A stretch of 31,645 bases of DNA, taken from assembly GCA_964427535.1 (NCBI GenBank), contig CAYRVF010000057.1, forward strand, positions 1 through 31,645, given 5' to 3'. The notes beneath the pieces are model-generated. The model did not search any database. It was not told the origin of the DNA and saw only the letters and a program-made list of their open reading frames with translations. The position numbers and the translations under genes were made by a program. This document shows positions 16,156 through 24,828 of this stretch, one piece after another (position 1 is the stretch's first letter; each line of letters opens with the position of its first letter). The DNA is from CAYRVF01 sp964427535 (lineage in GTDB: Bacteria > Chloroflexota > Ktedonobacteria > Ktedonobacterales > JADMIN01).

Positions 16156-16210
16156 GGTAAGTATCTCTCCTGTCGTGTGAACAGTCGTGGCGGCGTGGTC
16201 GGGTTGGCCC

Positions 16211-16250
16211 CCTCTCCCAGCCTCTCCCTCAGCTCACGCTGGGAGAGAGG
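16211..16250. repeat. Inverted repeat CCTCTCCCAG ... CTGGGAGAGAGG
   Basis: Ten-base arms around an 18-base loop between the GH31 3' end and the LD-carboxypeptidase start. It belongs to the C-tract/G-tract palindrome group. Confidence 0.6.
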
Positions 16251-16302
16251 AGCCAGAAGCGCGGCCTACTTAAGCTGCGCGCTCCGCGCACGCGTCTGCA
16301 TT

Positions 16303-16334
16303 CCCCCTCTCTCACCCTCAGGTGGGGGAGGGGG
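16303..16334. repeat. C-tract/G-tract palindrome downstream of GH31
   Basis: C-run, CTCTCTCACC, a CTCA loop, GGTGGGGGAG and a G-run. The core CACCNTCAGGTGGGGGAG is shared with 22927-22964. It lies 20-55 bases after the GH31 stop. Confidence 0.7.
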
Positions 16335-16356
16335 CAGGGGGAGGAGGCCGCTTCCC

Positions 16357-18885
16357 TTACAACAGTTCGATCCCCGCCGCGATGGCGCCGTCCCACATGC
16401 CGAGCGGCACGCGCACCACGACCTCGTAACGGCGTTGCTCGACCGTCGCATCGGGCTGCGGCCGGCCGTCGACCGTGACTCCGCCGATCTCGCCGCCCGC
16501 CTCCCCTGAATGCGGCAGGTGCAACTCGGCGATCACCGGACGTCGTACAGGAGCAAAGGAGCCGTCGACCGGCACGGCGCGCACCGACACGCCCTTGGGC
16601 GTCCGCTCAACACGGATGCGCGTCCGGCGCCACTCGCCGCGAGTGTAGTCCTGGCTCTCGCCGTCGTCCTCGTAGAGCTCGCCCTCGGCGTGCGCGTCGC
16701 TCTCTGGTCCAAGCCAGCAGGCGAGCGTGAGCGGCTCCTCGTCCAACTCGCCGACGTACTGCATCACCGGCCCGAGCGGCACGATCGCGCCCTCGCGGAC
16801 GAAGAGCGGCAGCACGTCGAGCGCGGCATCCACCGTCGCGCGCCGTACGCCAGTCTGGCGCTCGCCCGTTCGCCAGTCGCACCAGGCGCCACGCGGAAAG
16901 ACGACCTCTATGCTGAACTCGTTCTCGCGCATTACTGGCGCGGCGAGGATGTCTTCGCCGACCAGGAACTGCTCTTCGCAGGCGGCAAGCTCACTCTCGT
17001 CAGGATACGCATAGGCCATCGGGCGCGTGACCGGAGTCCCCGTCCGCGACGCCTCGGCAAGCAGCGTGTAGAGGTAGGGCAGCAGGCGGTAGCGCAGCTC
17101 GATCGCCTCCCGACAGAGGGCCGTATAGGGCTGCCCGAAGGCCCACGGCTCCTGCGCGACGGTTCCGCGTGCGCTGTGGTTGCGGTAGAGCGGAAAGAGC
17201 GCGCCGAGCTGCAGAAACCGCACGAGCATCTCGCCAGTCGCGTTCTCCCAGAAGCCCCCAGCATCGAAGCCGACGAAAGGCACGCCCGAGAGGCCGAGTC
17301 CCAGCGACACGCGCACGGCGAGGCGCAGGTGCTCCCAGCGGCTGGAGTTGTCGCCAGTCCAGAGCGCGGCGTACCGCTGCACGCCAGCGTAGCCCGAGCG
17401 GCTCAGCACGAAGGGACGACCATCGGGTTGGAATGCACGCTGCCCATCGTAGGTCGCGCGCGCCATCTGCATGCCGTAAACATTGTGCAACGCCTCGTGC
17501 GGCACCGGCGGCTCGTCCTTGCCCTCAGGCCAGTGCAGGACGTCCGACGGCAGCGTGGCCCCATGCAATGGCGGGGCGCCACGCACAAAGAAGGTCGTCA
17601 GCGAGGGCTCGTTCATGTCGTCCCAGATGCCCGCGACGCCCGCCTCCAGCAGCGTGCGCTGACGCTCGCCCCACCAGTCGCGGACCTCGGCACGCGGGAA
17701 ATCGGGGAAGGCGCTCATGCCCGGCCAGACCGCGCCGCTGAAGAGCGTCCTATCCGCATTGCGGACGAAGTAGTCGCGCTTGACGCCCTCGCGATATGTC
17801 GGGTCGGTTGAATCGACCTTGACGCCCGGATCGAGAATCGTGACGACCTTAAAGCCGTCGTCGCGCAGGTCGGCGAGCATACGCGCGGGGTCAGGGAAGC
17901 GCGTCGGGTTCCAGGTGAAGACGCGGTAGCCGTCCATGTAGTCGATGTCGAGCCAGAGGGAATCGCAGGGGATGCCGCGCTCGCGGAACTCCCGCGCCAC
18001 GTCGCGCAGATACTCCTCGGGATAGTAGCTCCAGCGCGACTGGCCATAGCCCAGCGCCCAGCGCGGCGGCAGTGGCATATGGCCGGTGAGGTCGGCATAG
18101 CGCGCAAGCACGTCGCGCGGCTCGGGTCCCGCGAAGACGTAGTAGGTGAGCGGGCCACCCGCCGCGCCGAACCGCTGGATGTCTGGCTGGCGCGCTCCGG
18201 CGTCCAGCTCGGTCTGCCAGGCGCTGTCGAGGAAGAGACCATACGCCCTTCCCTGGCGCAGGCCGAGCCAGAAGGGAATCGAGACATACATCGAGCCAGT
18301 CTGCTCACTGTGCGACAGCGGCGGATCGACATTGTAGAAGACGAGGTGCTGGCCGCGCCGGTCGAGCGAGCCGGTGCGCTCGCCCGCCCCAAGGATGCGC
18401 TCGCCGGGCGCCAGCCGCTTGGAGCACCACACCGAGCCTGGCGGCAGCGACGGGTCGAGCGGGTCGTTCGGACCCAGTGGTGGCTCGTATCCCATGCCGG
18501 TCGCGAGGTCGTCCTCGGCGAACGAGACGGTGTTCGGCCAGACGCAGCGCACCCGAAACGGGTCGAGCGAGAGGTGAACGGTCATGGCATCGGTGGTCAG
18601 CGCGAGCCGCCCGCGATGCTCCTCGACACTGGCACGCACCTCGGGCCACTCGGTGTCCGCGCGGTCCACTGCCCACGAGGGCGCGAGCGCGACACCCGGC
18701 GGGAGCAGCCGTACGCGCAGCAGGTCTGCCGCGAGCAGCGTCACCTCGACGCGCGAGCCGTCCTCGGCGGAAAAGCGCCAGAGGGGCGCCACCGAGGTAA
18801 CGGTCCCAGCTTGTGGTCCTGACGTCGGGGCTTCTTCGAGCGTCGCGGCGCCGAGAGCCTGCAATCGATTGGGAGCGTCGTGCAT
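16357..18885 (-). CDS. Glycoside hydrolase family 31 alpha-glucosidase
   Basis: 842 residues from the ATG at 18885; the open frame continues upstream but without homology. An N-terminal beta-sandwich (about 25-265) precedes the barrel. The catalytic nucleophile is Asp423 in GIWDDMNEPS, the acid/base Asp512 in LWTGDNSSRWEH, and LWLDIDYMDGYRVFTW forms the substrate pocket. The C-terminal beta domains (about 690-842) contain the DUF5110-type LYEDDGESQDY motif. It should release glucose (or xylose) from alpha-linked oligosaccharides. There is no signal peptide, so it is intracellular, acting on imported sugars; no sugar transporter is adjacent. The Shine-Dalgarno sequence (GGATAGG) is weak. Confidence 0.95.
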   Translation of the reverse strand: MHDAPNRLQALGAATLEEAPTSGPQAGTVTSVAPLWRFSAEDGSRVEVTLLAADLLRVRLLPPGVALAPSWAVDRADTEWPEVRASVEEHRGRLALTTDAMTVHLSLDPFRVRCVWPNTVSFAEDDLATGMGYEPPLGPNDPLDPSLPPGSVWCSKRLAPGERILGAGERTGSLDRRGQHLVFYNVDPPLSHSEQTGSMYVSIPFWLGLRQGRAYGLFLDSAWQTELDAGARQPDIQRFGAAGGPLTYYVFAGPEPRDVLARYADLTGHMPLPPRWALGYGQSRWSYYPEEYLRDVAREFRERGIPCDSLWLDIDYMDGYRVFTWNPTRFPDPARMLADLRDDGFKVVTILDPGVKVDSTDPTYREGVKRDYFVRNADRTLFSGAVWPGMSAFPDFPRAEVRDWWGERQRTLLEAGVAGIWDDMNEPSLTTFFVRGAPPLHGATLPSDVLHWPEGKDEPPVPHEALHNVYGMQMARATYDGQRAFQPDGRPFVLSRSGYAGVQRYAALWTGDNSSRWEHLRLAVRVSLGLGLSGVPFVGFDAGGFWENATGEMLVRFLQLGALFPLYRNHSARGTVAQEPWAFGQPYTALCREAIELRYRLLPYLYTLLAEASRTGTPVTRPMAYAYPDESELAACEEQFLVGEDILAAPVMRENEFSIEVVFPRGAWCDWRTGERQTGVRRATVDAALDVLPLFVREGAIVPLGPVMQYVGELDEEPLTLACWLGPESDAHAEGELYEDDGESQDYTRGEWRRTRIRVERTPKGVSVRAVPVDGSFAPVRRPVIAELHLPHSGEAGGEIGGVTVDGRPQPDATVEQRRYEVVVRVPLGMWDGAIAAGIELL

Positions 18886-19201
18886 CCTATCCACTCGTCT
18901 CTTCGTCTCTACAATATGGGTGTGCGTCGTGTCGCGGCAGCCTCGCCATTGCGCCTTGTCCGCGCGGTCTGGCCCTCCCGGGCCCAGTTCCCGGCAAGGG
19001 GCTTGCCAGCGTCGTACTCCCCTCTGTACAATAGAGAAGTTGATGGTACGCTTCGCTAGCTTGCCTTCACATCTCACCGACAGATAGCATACTACCGCCG
19101 CCTGGCACCAGGGAACCCGCCTCGGCGAACCCCCTTCCTCTCACCGGGCGCGCAATTGTAGGAGCGCTCATGCCGCTCTGCTGGGAAAGGACCAGAGGTC
19201 G
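18886..19201. other. Divergent regulatory region between GH31 and the four-helix membrane protein
   Basis: Carries a plus-strand promoter candidate at 19001-19030 overlapped by a hairpin (GGCAAG/CTTGCC, 18991-19005). Similar motifs TCTCTACAATAT (near 18905) and TCTGTACAATAG (near 19021) occur about 115 bases apart. No coding region is supportable. Confidence 0.5.
19001..19030 (+). promoter_or_regulatory. Predicted sigma-70 promoter with overlapping inverted repeat
   Basis: TTGCCA (19001-19006), an 18-base spacer, then TACAAT (19025-19030). The inverted repeat GGCAAG-GGG-CTTGCC ends inside the -35 box, where a repressor could act. Confidence 0.5.
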
Positions 19202-19591
19202 ATGGTGGCCACTCGAAGCATGAAGCCGCTCGTGAGCGCGCTGCTCGCGATTCTTCTCGTGCTTGCACTTGTCGTTCCATTCCTCCAATACGATTACCTG
19301 CGCGGCCCGGCGACTCCATTCGACAACGCGCAGGCGGGTGCGATCCGGTGGATCGTCGTCTTCGCGGTCGCGCTGATCTGGCTGGGCGTCCAGCTCTTCT
19401 GGCGCGCCTCGGCGGAAGCCACGAAGTTGGGCCTGACCGTCTCGGCGACCATCCTCTGGATCTCGCTCGCGCTGTTCTTCAACTACAAAGATCCCAACTA
19501 CGGCGGCGCGGTCGCGTTCTTCACGCTGATGGGCGGCCTGGGCGTTGTCCTGCTGTGGACACGATTCCTGGCCGATGACATCATCTTCTAA
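19202..19591 (+). CDS. Four-helix membrane protein of unknown function
   Basis: 129 residues with four predicted membrane helices (about 10-28, 48-68, 78-96 and 103-122) and a short YDYLRGP loop after the first. It is not recognised beyond a general small membrane protein. AGAGG and an AAAGGA lie upstream; an ATG at 19220 is an alternative start. It is a single-gene unit, with a promoter candidate at 19001 and a clear intrinsic terminator immediately after it. Function unknown. Confidence 0.75.
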   Translation: MVATRSMKPLVSALLAILLVLALVVPFLQYDYLRGPATPFDNAQAGAIRWIVVFAVALIWLGVQLFWRASAEATKLGLTVSATILWISLALFFNYKDPNYGGAVAFFTLMGGLGVVLLWTRFLADDIIF

Positions 19592-19611
19592 CGCACGGCA
19601 CGTCCGCATCG

Positions 19612-19642
19612 AGGCCCGGTCCACGTCGAGACCGGGCTTTTT
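19612..19642 (+). terminator. Intrinsic (Rho-independent) terminator
   Basis: GCCCGGTC (19614-19621) pairs perfectly with GACCGGGC (19630-19637) across an 8-base loop, extended by two more pairs, and is followed by TTTTT. It lies 20 bases after the stop of the membrane protein gene and is the clearest terminator in the window. Confidence 0.9.
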
Positions 19643-19700
19643 GTACACCTCCAGCAGGCACACTGCTACACCGCGCGACGTTCTCCAGGAGGCTGCTGAC

Positions 19701-21398
19701 ATGTCTACACCCGCAAACGGCCGTGCTGGCGGCTGGTACAACGCCACACGCGAGTATACGCTGCGTCTCGTCGGCGTCCGGGGCGTAAGCCCGAGCGCCA
19801 CGGAGTCCGACGTCGCGCGCGAGGTGGTGCGCCTGCTATGCGAGGGTGGGCTTGAGGGCGCCTATACCGAGAGCGGACTCGACGCGATTCGCGACGACCC
19901 CCACGGGCGGCACAATGCCTACGCGTTCCTGCGTGGACGCAGCCGCAAGACGGTCGTGTTGCTCGGCCACATCGACACGGTTGGCACGGCAGACTACGGC
20001 GCGCTCGAACCGCTAGCGCTCGATCCGGAGGCGCTGGCGCGGCGGCGCGACGAGTTGGCGCGCATCGCTCCCGAGATTCTGCCCGATGAGGCCGAGCATC
20101 CCGGCGAGTGGATGTACGGGCGCGGCGCCGGTGACATGAAGAGCGGCGACGCCGCCAGCATCGCCGTCGTGCGGCGTCTCGCCGAGGGCGCGTTGCGCGG
20201 CGAAGAGCCGGCGCTCTCGGTGGTGCTGCTCGCCACCTGCGACGAGGAGAACGAGTCGGCGGGCGTGCTGCAGGCGCTCGATCTGCTGGCGCGGCTGCGC
20301 GAGAAGTACGACCTCGACTACGTCGGCGCGATCAACACCGATTACGTGACCGCCGAGTATCCGGGCGACCCGCACCGCTACGTCTACCTCGGCACGATTG
20401 GCAAGCTGCTGCCCGCGTTCTATGTCATCGGCGCGTCGTCGCACGCCGGAGACCCGTTCGACGGCATGGACGCCAACCTAATCGCCGCCGACCTCATCCG
20501 CGCGTTCAGCATGAACCCGGACCTGTGCGAGTCGGCGGGAGAGCAGCGCACGACACCGCCCGTGACGCTGCACGCCGCCGATCTCAAAGACTCGTACGAC
20601 ACGCAGCTTCCGTTCGCGTCGTTCTTCTACCTCAACCTGCTCACCTTGACGAGCGGCCCGGCGGAATGGCTCGCGCGCCTGCGTACCCTCGCAGAGGAGA
20701 CGCTGCGGCAGTCGCTCGCGCGGGTGGACGCCGCCGAGCGCACCTGGCGACGCGATGCGGGCATCGCCTCTGACCAGGAGGAGGCCGCGCCGCGAACGGG
20801 CAGGGTGCTGACCTACGCGGAGCTACTCGCCGAGACGGAGGCGACGCTAGGCCGCGAGGCGGTGCGTGCCGCGCTCGCGGAGGAAGACGCGCGCTGGCCC
20901 GCCGACCTCGACAAGCGCATGCGCTGCGCTCAGCTCGTGCGGCGGCTGTGGGCGTTGAGCGGCCAGCGTGGTCCTGCCGTCGTGCTGCTCTTCGCGCCGC
21001 CGTACTATCCCCACGTCGCGCCGCAGCCATGCCCGCTGACCGACGCCATCGACGAGGTCATCGCGGCGCATCCCGGCGAGCATCTGGCGACGCGCGACTA
21101 CTTCCCGCTGCTCTCCGACATGAGCTACCTGCGACTCGACCCATCGCTCGACCTCACCGCGCTGGCGGCGAACATGCCCGTCTGGCAGGCGGAGGACGAG
21201 ACGCCGCGATCTGGCGCGTACCGGCTGCCGCTCTCGCTGCTGCGCTCCCTCGACATCCCGGTCGTCGATCTAGGGCCATACGGGAAGGGCGCGCACCAGG
21301 CGGGCGAGCGCCTGCTGATGCCCTTCGCCTTTGAGACCGTGCCGCAACTCCTCTGGGAGGTGCTCGAACGCCTCGGCGAGAAGGTCACAAAGCGCTGA
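19701..21398 (+). CDS. RocB-like M20-family metallopeptidase
   Basis: 565 residues from the ATG at 19701, which has AGGAGG eight bases upstream; the longer open frame crosses the terminator and is not real. Metal ligands of the M20 family are present: LLGHIDTVG (His, Asp), GRGAGDMKSGD (bridging Asp), CDEENES (Glu pair) and a late His in GKGAHQAGERL. The dimerisation-domain signature GASSHAGDPFDGMDANL follows. Length and motif order fit RocB (arginine-utilisation protein) rather than the 400-residue ArgE/DapE group. It probably hydrolyses an amide or peptide bond with a di-zinc centre in the cytoplasm; no arginine-catabolic genes are nearby. Confidence 0.9.
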   Translation: MSTPANGRAGGWYNATREYTLRLVGVRGVSPSATESDVAREVVRLLCEGGLEGAYTESGLDAIRDDPHGRHNAYAFLRGRSRKTVVLLGHIDTVGTADYGALEPLALDPEALARRRDELARIAPEILPDEAEHPGEWMYGRGAGDMKSGDAASIAVVRRLAEGALRGEEPALSVVLLATCDEENESAGVLQALDLLARLREKYDLDYVGAINTDYVTAEYPGDPHRYVYLGTIGKLLPAFYVIGASSHAGDPFDGMDANLIAADLIRAFSMNPDLCESAGEQRTTPPVTLHAADLKDSYDTQLPFASFFYLNLLTLTSGPAEWLARLRTLAEETLRQSLARVDAAERTWRRDAGIASDQEEAAPRTGRVLTYAELLAETEATLGREAVRAALAEEDARWPADLDKRMRCAQLVRRLWALSGQRGPAVVLLFAPPYYPHVAPQPCPLTDAIDEVIAAHPGEHLATRDYFPLLSDMSYLRLDPSLDLTALAANMPVWQAEDETPRSGAYRLPLSLLRSLDIPVVDLGPYGKGAHQAGERLLMPFAFETVPQLLWEVLERLGEKVTKR

Positions 21399-21451
21399 GC
21401 GCGACGCCGTGTTCCGGGCGCGGACTCTACGATGTCGGGCTACACAGCCGC

Positions 21452-21808
21452 TCAGTGACTCTGATCCGCAGCCTGGCCTCCGGGAGCTGCGAGCCGGCGC
21501 GCCTCGTCGATCCAGTTCTCAGCCGCATCCAGCGTCTCGGCGTCAACCGGCTCGCCGTGTTCCAAGCGGTAGACTATCGCGCGCTCCAGGTTGCCTTCCC
21601 CCTCCAGTAAGAGGGTCAGCGTGGTTCCGCTGTCCTCGATCGACTGCCGGTCGAGCTCGGTCCACACTTGCTCGCCGCGGTCGATCAGCTCTCGTGGCAC
21701 AGCGTTTCCCTGGCGCAGTGAGGCGATGATCTGGCTCAGCGTCTCCGTCACGTCCAGGATGAGCCGCCGTGTGTCCTCACCGATCACCGTATTTTGCTCG
21801 TCTTGCAT
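21452..21808 (-). CDS. Small acidic hypothetical protein
   Basis: 118 residues from the ATG at 21808 with AGGAGG seven bases upstream; the longer frame to 21925 has no support. The protein is acidic and helical (TRRLILDVTETLSQIIASLR; a Leu-rich LTLLLEGEGNLE; Asp/Glu-rich C-terminus), with no Cys, membrane segment or known domain. It is convergent with the M20 peptidase gene, 53 bases apart. Its function is not recognised. Confidence 0.7.
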   Translation of the reverse strand: MQDEQNTVIGEDTRRLILDVTETLSQIIASLRQGNAVPRELIDRGEQVWTELDRQSIEDSGTTLTLLLEGEGNLERAIVYRLEHGEPVDAETLDAAENWIDEARRLAAPGGQAADQSH

Positions 21809-21984
21809 GAGATCCTCCTTGCGGGTCTTCTCTGCATGTCCCCCGTCTCGCAGCGGTCGGCTGGTCTGCCGGTCGGGCAACAGGAGGCAGGACAAGGTGC
21901 GCGACACTTCAGAGTATGCGCACATGCGCAGCCACGGATGACAGGCATTCCAGTTGGCAGGCTCGGGTAAGCTGCCTACGTGCG

Positions 21985-22767
21985 CTAGAACATGTGACGA
22001 CTCGCTCTGAGGAAGTCCAGCGCCAGCGGGAGCACCGTCTCCACCGCAGTGATTTCACCAAGATGATCCAGCCCCGCGAGGAGGCGTAGTTCGATGCCGT
22101 GCTCGGTCAGCTCGCGCCGGCGCGTCAACAGCGATGCCGCGACGTCGGTGTCGCCGTCGCCTGCGTAGATCAGCGTCCGGCACCGCAGGGGACCCGGAAA
22201 CGTCTCAGGCCAGACTGTCATCGCGCGCAGGCAGGCGGCATGCGCGCGGATGTTGCTGCGCGTCAGGACAGCACGCTGCTCGGGTGAGAGCGGCAGATCG
22301 TCGAGACGGCCGTCTTCCTTAGCCCGCTGGACCGTCTCGATCTGTTCGAGAGCACGCGCGAAGTCGTCTGGTGTAACCGCTGGCCCGAGCGCCGCGCCCG
22401 CGATCAGAGCGCGCGTGACCCGCGTCGAGGTCGCGGCCAGGCGCAGTGCCAGGGTCGCGCCGAACGAGAAGCCCCAGATCGCAAACTCAGCCAGGCTACA
22501 GGCGTCGGCCACCGCATGCACGTCCGCGAGCATCCGATCGATCGTATATGCCGCGATGTCCTCGGGCGCGTCACTCTCACCGAAGCCACGCGCATCCAGC
22601 GTCACCACCGCGAAGCGCTCGCGCCGGAGCCGCTCAACATACCCCAACGTGTGCCACTGTTCGCGTCCACCCGGCATGCCGTGCAGCAGCAGCACCGCAG
22701 GTCCCTCGCCAGTGCAATCGTACGCCAGCCTGAGGCCATCGCTCGCCTCGGTGTACAGCGTCTCCAC
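21985..22767 (-). CDS. Alpha/beta hydrolase
   Basis: 260 residues from a GTG with GGAGG seven to ten bases upstream. VLLLHGMPGGREQWH is the oxyanion-hole region, LDARGFGESDAP the following strand, GFSFGATLAL holds the nucleophile Ser, GDGDTDV the acid Asp, and LDHLGEI the catalytic His. It resembles the epoxide-hydrolase/haloperoxidase/esterase branch, but the substrate is not predictable. Upstream lies a 200-base region with two perfect hairpins separating it from the ABC exporter on the same strand. Confidence 0.9.
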   Translation of the reverse strand: METLYTEASDGLRLAYDCTGEGPAVLLLHGMPGGREQWHTLGYVERLRRERFAVVTLDARGFGESDAPEDIAAYTIDRMLADVHAVADACSLAEFAIWGFSFGATLALRLAATSTRVTRALIAGAALGPAVTPDDFARALEQIETVQRAKEDGRLDDLPLSPEQRAVLTRSNIRAHAACLRAMTVWPETFPGPLRCRTLIYAGDGDTDVAASLLTRRRELTEHGIELRLLAGLDHLGEITAVETVLPLALDFLRASRHMF

Positions 22768-22792
22768 AAACCCGCCTCCCTCCAGACACGAC

Positions 22793-22824
22793 GAGGCCCC
22801 AGGCAGCCTCTAGCCTGGGGCCTC
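22793..22824. promoter_or_regulatory. Perfect 12-base inverted repeat before the alpha/beta hydrolase
   Basis: GAGGCCCCAGGC (22793-22804) and GCCTGGGGCCTC (22813-22824) around an 8-base loop. It lies about 25 bases before the GTG start, so it would sit in the 5' leader of the hydrolase mRNA. Confidence 0.8.
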
Positions 22825-22841
22825 CGACGGAAGACAACGCA

Positions 22842-22871
22842 AGACGAGCCGCCCATGTGGGCGGCTCGTCT
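22842..22871 (-). terminator. Perfect 13-base hairpin, probable terminator of the ABC exporter operon
   Basis: AGACGAGCCGCCC (22842-22854) and GGGCGGCTCGTCT (22859-22871) with a 4-base loop. On the minus strand a moderately T-rich stretch (TTGCGTTGTCTT) follows. It lies about 100 bases after the permease stop. Confidence 0.6.
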
Positions 22872-22926
22872 ACGGGCCGAGAATACCCTCCAAACGCCCC
22901 CCTGTCAAGAGGTGAATCACCGTCTC

Positions 22927-22964
22927 CTCCCCTCTCCCACCGTCAGGTGGGGGAGAGGGGAGGA
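22927..22964. repeat. C-tract/G-tract palindrome after the ABC permease gene
   Basis: Near-perfect inverted repeat of CCTCCCCTCTCCCACC with its complement around a GTCA loop, nine bases after the permease stop. It shares its core with 16303-16334. Confidence 0.75.
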
Positions 22965-22972
22965 GGGGGGCG

Positions 22973-23794
22973 CTACCGCGCCGTGCGCCGCTCATAGGCC
23001 CAGATGGCGAACGGCACGAACACGATCAGGATGCCGATGCACCAGGCGAACGCCCGCCAGCCTGCATCCCCGACCGGCTGCCCCAGCAGCCACGCCCGCA
23101 CCGCATCGACTACCACGGACACCGGCTGATTCTGCGCGAAGCCCTGCAGCCACGTCGGCAGCGTACTGACCTGCACAAACGCGGAGCTCGCGAACGTCAG
23201 CGGGAACAGCCAGATGAAGCCGGCGGACTGCGCGGCCTCCACATTGCGCACCGAGAGGCCGATGGTGGCCGCGATCCACGAGAACGCGAAGCTGAACAGC
23301 AGCATCAGCGAAATCGCCAAAACCCATCCGCCAGGACTGGCTGAGGGCCGGAAGCCGACGACCAGGCCAACGATCAGCATAATCAGCAGCACGAAGGCGT
23401 TGCGCAGGAGATCGGCGACCGTGCGCCCGGTAAGCACCGCGGAGTGCGCCATCGGCAGCGAGCGGAAGCGGTCGATCAGCCCCTTCTGCAGGTCGTCGGC
23501 CAGGCCGATGCCGGTCGTCACCGAGCCAAACGCGATGGTCTGCACAAAGATCCCCGGCATCAAGTAGTTGACGTACGTCGTGCCCTGGACGGCGATCGCT
23601 CCACCGAACACGTAACGGAAGAGCAGCACGAACATGATCGGCTGAATCGTCGAGAAGACGAGCTCCTCGGGAATGCGCGGCACGTGCAGCAGGTTGCGCT
23701 TGGCCACCGTGGCCGCATCCGCGAAGACCCAGTAGAGCCGGTTACGGCGCAGCGGCTGGATGGCGCTAACATATGTCTGGGCAAGTGTGCTCAT
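22973..23794 (-). CDS. ABC-2 type exporter permease (DrrB-like)
   Basis: 273 residues with six predicted membrane helices. LVFSTIQPIMFVLLFRYVFG and the following GIFVQTIAFGSVTTGIGLAD, then DRFRSLPMAHSAVLTGRT, are the characteristic ABC2-membrane/DrrB stretch with the coupling helix. It partners the ATP-binding protein encoded immediately upstream, with which it overlaps by four bases (ATGA). The pair resembles daunorubicin-type DrrAB exporters for lipophilic drugs or cell-surface lipids; the actual cargo is unknown. No biosynthetic cluster lies next to it. Confidence 0.93.
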   Translation of the reverse strand: MSTLAQTYVSAIQPLRRNRLYWVFADAATVAKRNLLHVPRIPEELVFSTIQPIMFVLLFRYVFGGAIAVQGTTYVNYLMPGIFVQTIAFGSVTTGIGLADDLQKGLIDRFRSLPMAHSAVLTGRTVADLLRNAFVLLIMLIVGLVVGFRPSASPGGWVLAISLMLLFSFAFSWIAATIGLSVRNVEAAQSAGFIWLFPLTFASSAFVQVSTLPTWLQGFAQNQPVSVVVDAVRAWLLGQPVGDAGWRAFAWCIGILIVFVPFAIWAYERRTAR

Positions 23795-24828
23795 GCGGTG
23801 ACCCTCGCGTTCTCATCGTTCGACGCCTCGATAGCCGCAGCTGGGGCAGTTGATTCGTCCTCGGCGACGTGCCCGGTCAGCGCCAGGAAGACATCGTCGA
23901 GCGTCGGCTTGCGCAAGGCGAGGTCGTCGATGCGCACGTGCGCCGCATCCAGCCGCCGCACCGCCTCGGCTAGCAATTGCGCGCCGTTCACCACCGGCAC
24001 GACGATGCGCCGCGTATCGGCCTCGACGTACGGCTCGCCATTGCTGAAGCTCGCCAGCACACGCAGCGCCTCGTCGAGGTCCGCGCCACGCGCCACGGTC
24101 ACCTCCAGCCGCTCGCCGCCAACCTGCGACTTGAGCTCATCGGAGGTTCCCTGGGCGATGACGACGCCGTGATCGACCACCACGATCTGGTTCGCGAGCT
24201 GGTCCGCTTCCTCCAGATATTGGGTCGTCAGCAGCACAGTCGTACCGTCGGCGACGAGCGTCGAGATGATGTCCCACATGCTCAGGCGACCCTGTGGGTC
24301 GAGTCCGGTCGTCGGCTCGTCCAGAAACAGCACGGGAGGCGAGGCCAGCAGACTCGCCGCCAGATCGAGACGGCGCCGCATCCCACCCGAGTAGGTCTTG
24401 ACGATGCGTGTGGCGGCATCCTTTAGATCGAAGCGTTCGAGCAACGTTTCCGAGCGCTGCCGCACCTGCGCTCGTGGCAGGTGATAGAGGTGGCCGATCA
24501 TGTCGAGGTTCTCGCGGCCGGTCAGATATTCGTCTACGGCGGCGTATTGGCCTGCCAGGCCGATGCGCGAGCGCAGCGCGTTCGCCTGGCGGACCACGTC
24601 GAGGCCCGCGACCTCGGCGTGCCCGGCATCGGGCTTCAGCAGCGTCGTCAGAATGCGTACCGCCGTCGTCTTGCCCGCTCCATTGGGGCCGAGCACGCCG
24701 AGCACGGTGCCCGCGTCGGCACGCAAGTTAAGACCGCGTAGTGCGCGTGTTTTGCCAAAGCTCTTCACCAGCCCTTCCGCAAGGATGGCCGGAGTGTTAG
24801 AGGAAATCGATTCCATCTGGTCGCGCAT
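23791..24828 (-). CDS. ABC exporter ATP-binding protein (DrrA-like)
   Basis: 345 residues from the ATG at 24828, which has GGGAG ten bases upstream; an ATG at 24849 is possible. Walker A GPNGAGKTT, the Q-loop near GLAGQYAAVDEYLTG, the signature YSGGMRRRLDLA, Walker B VLFLDEPTTGLDP and the switch region TTQYLEEAD are all present. The C-terminal 100 residues match the extra domain of the DrrA subfamily (LRKPTLDDVFLALTGH). It energises the DrrB-like permease translated from the overlapping ATGA. The last 20 residues are a Glu/Ala/Asn tail. Confidence 0.95.
   Translation of the reverse strand: MRDQMESISSNTPAILAEGLVKSFGKTRALRGLNLRADAGTVLGVLGPNGAGKTTAVRILTTLLKPDAGHAEVAGLDVVRQANALRSRIGLAGQYAAVDEYLTGRENLDMIGHLYHLPRAQVRQRSETLLERFDLKDAATRIVKTYSGGMRRRLDLAASLLASPPVLFLDEPTTGLDPQGRLSMWDIISTLVADGTTVLLTTQYLEEADQLANQIVVVDHGVVIAQGTSDELKSQVGGERLEVTVARGADLDEALRVLASFSNGEPYVEADTRRIVVPVVNGAQLLAEAVRRLDAAHVRIDDLALRKPTLDDVFLALTGHVAEDESTAPAAAIEASNDENARVTA

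Noticed and set aside
19545..19700. Upstream extension of the M20 peptidase frame
   Set aside because: It runs through an intrinsic terminator; the ATG at 19701 has a strong Shine-Dalgarno sequence.
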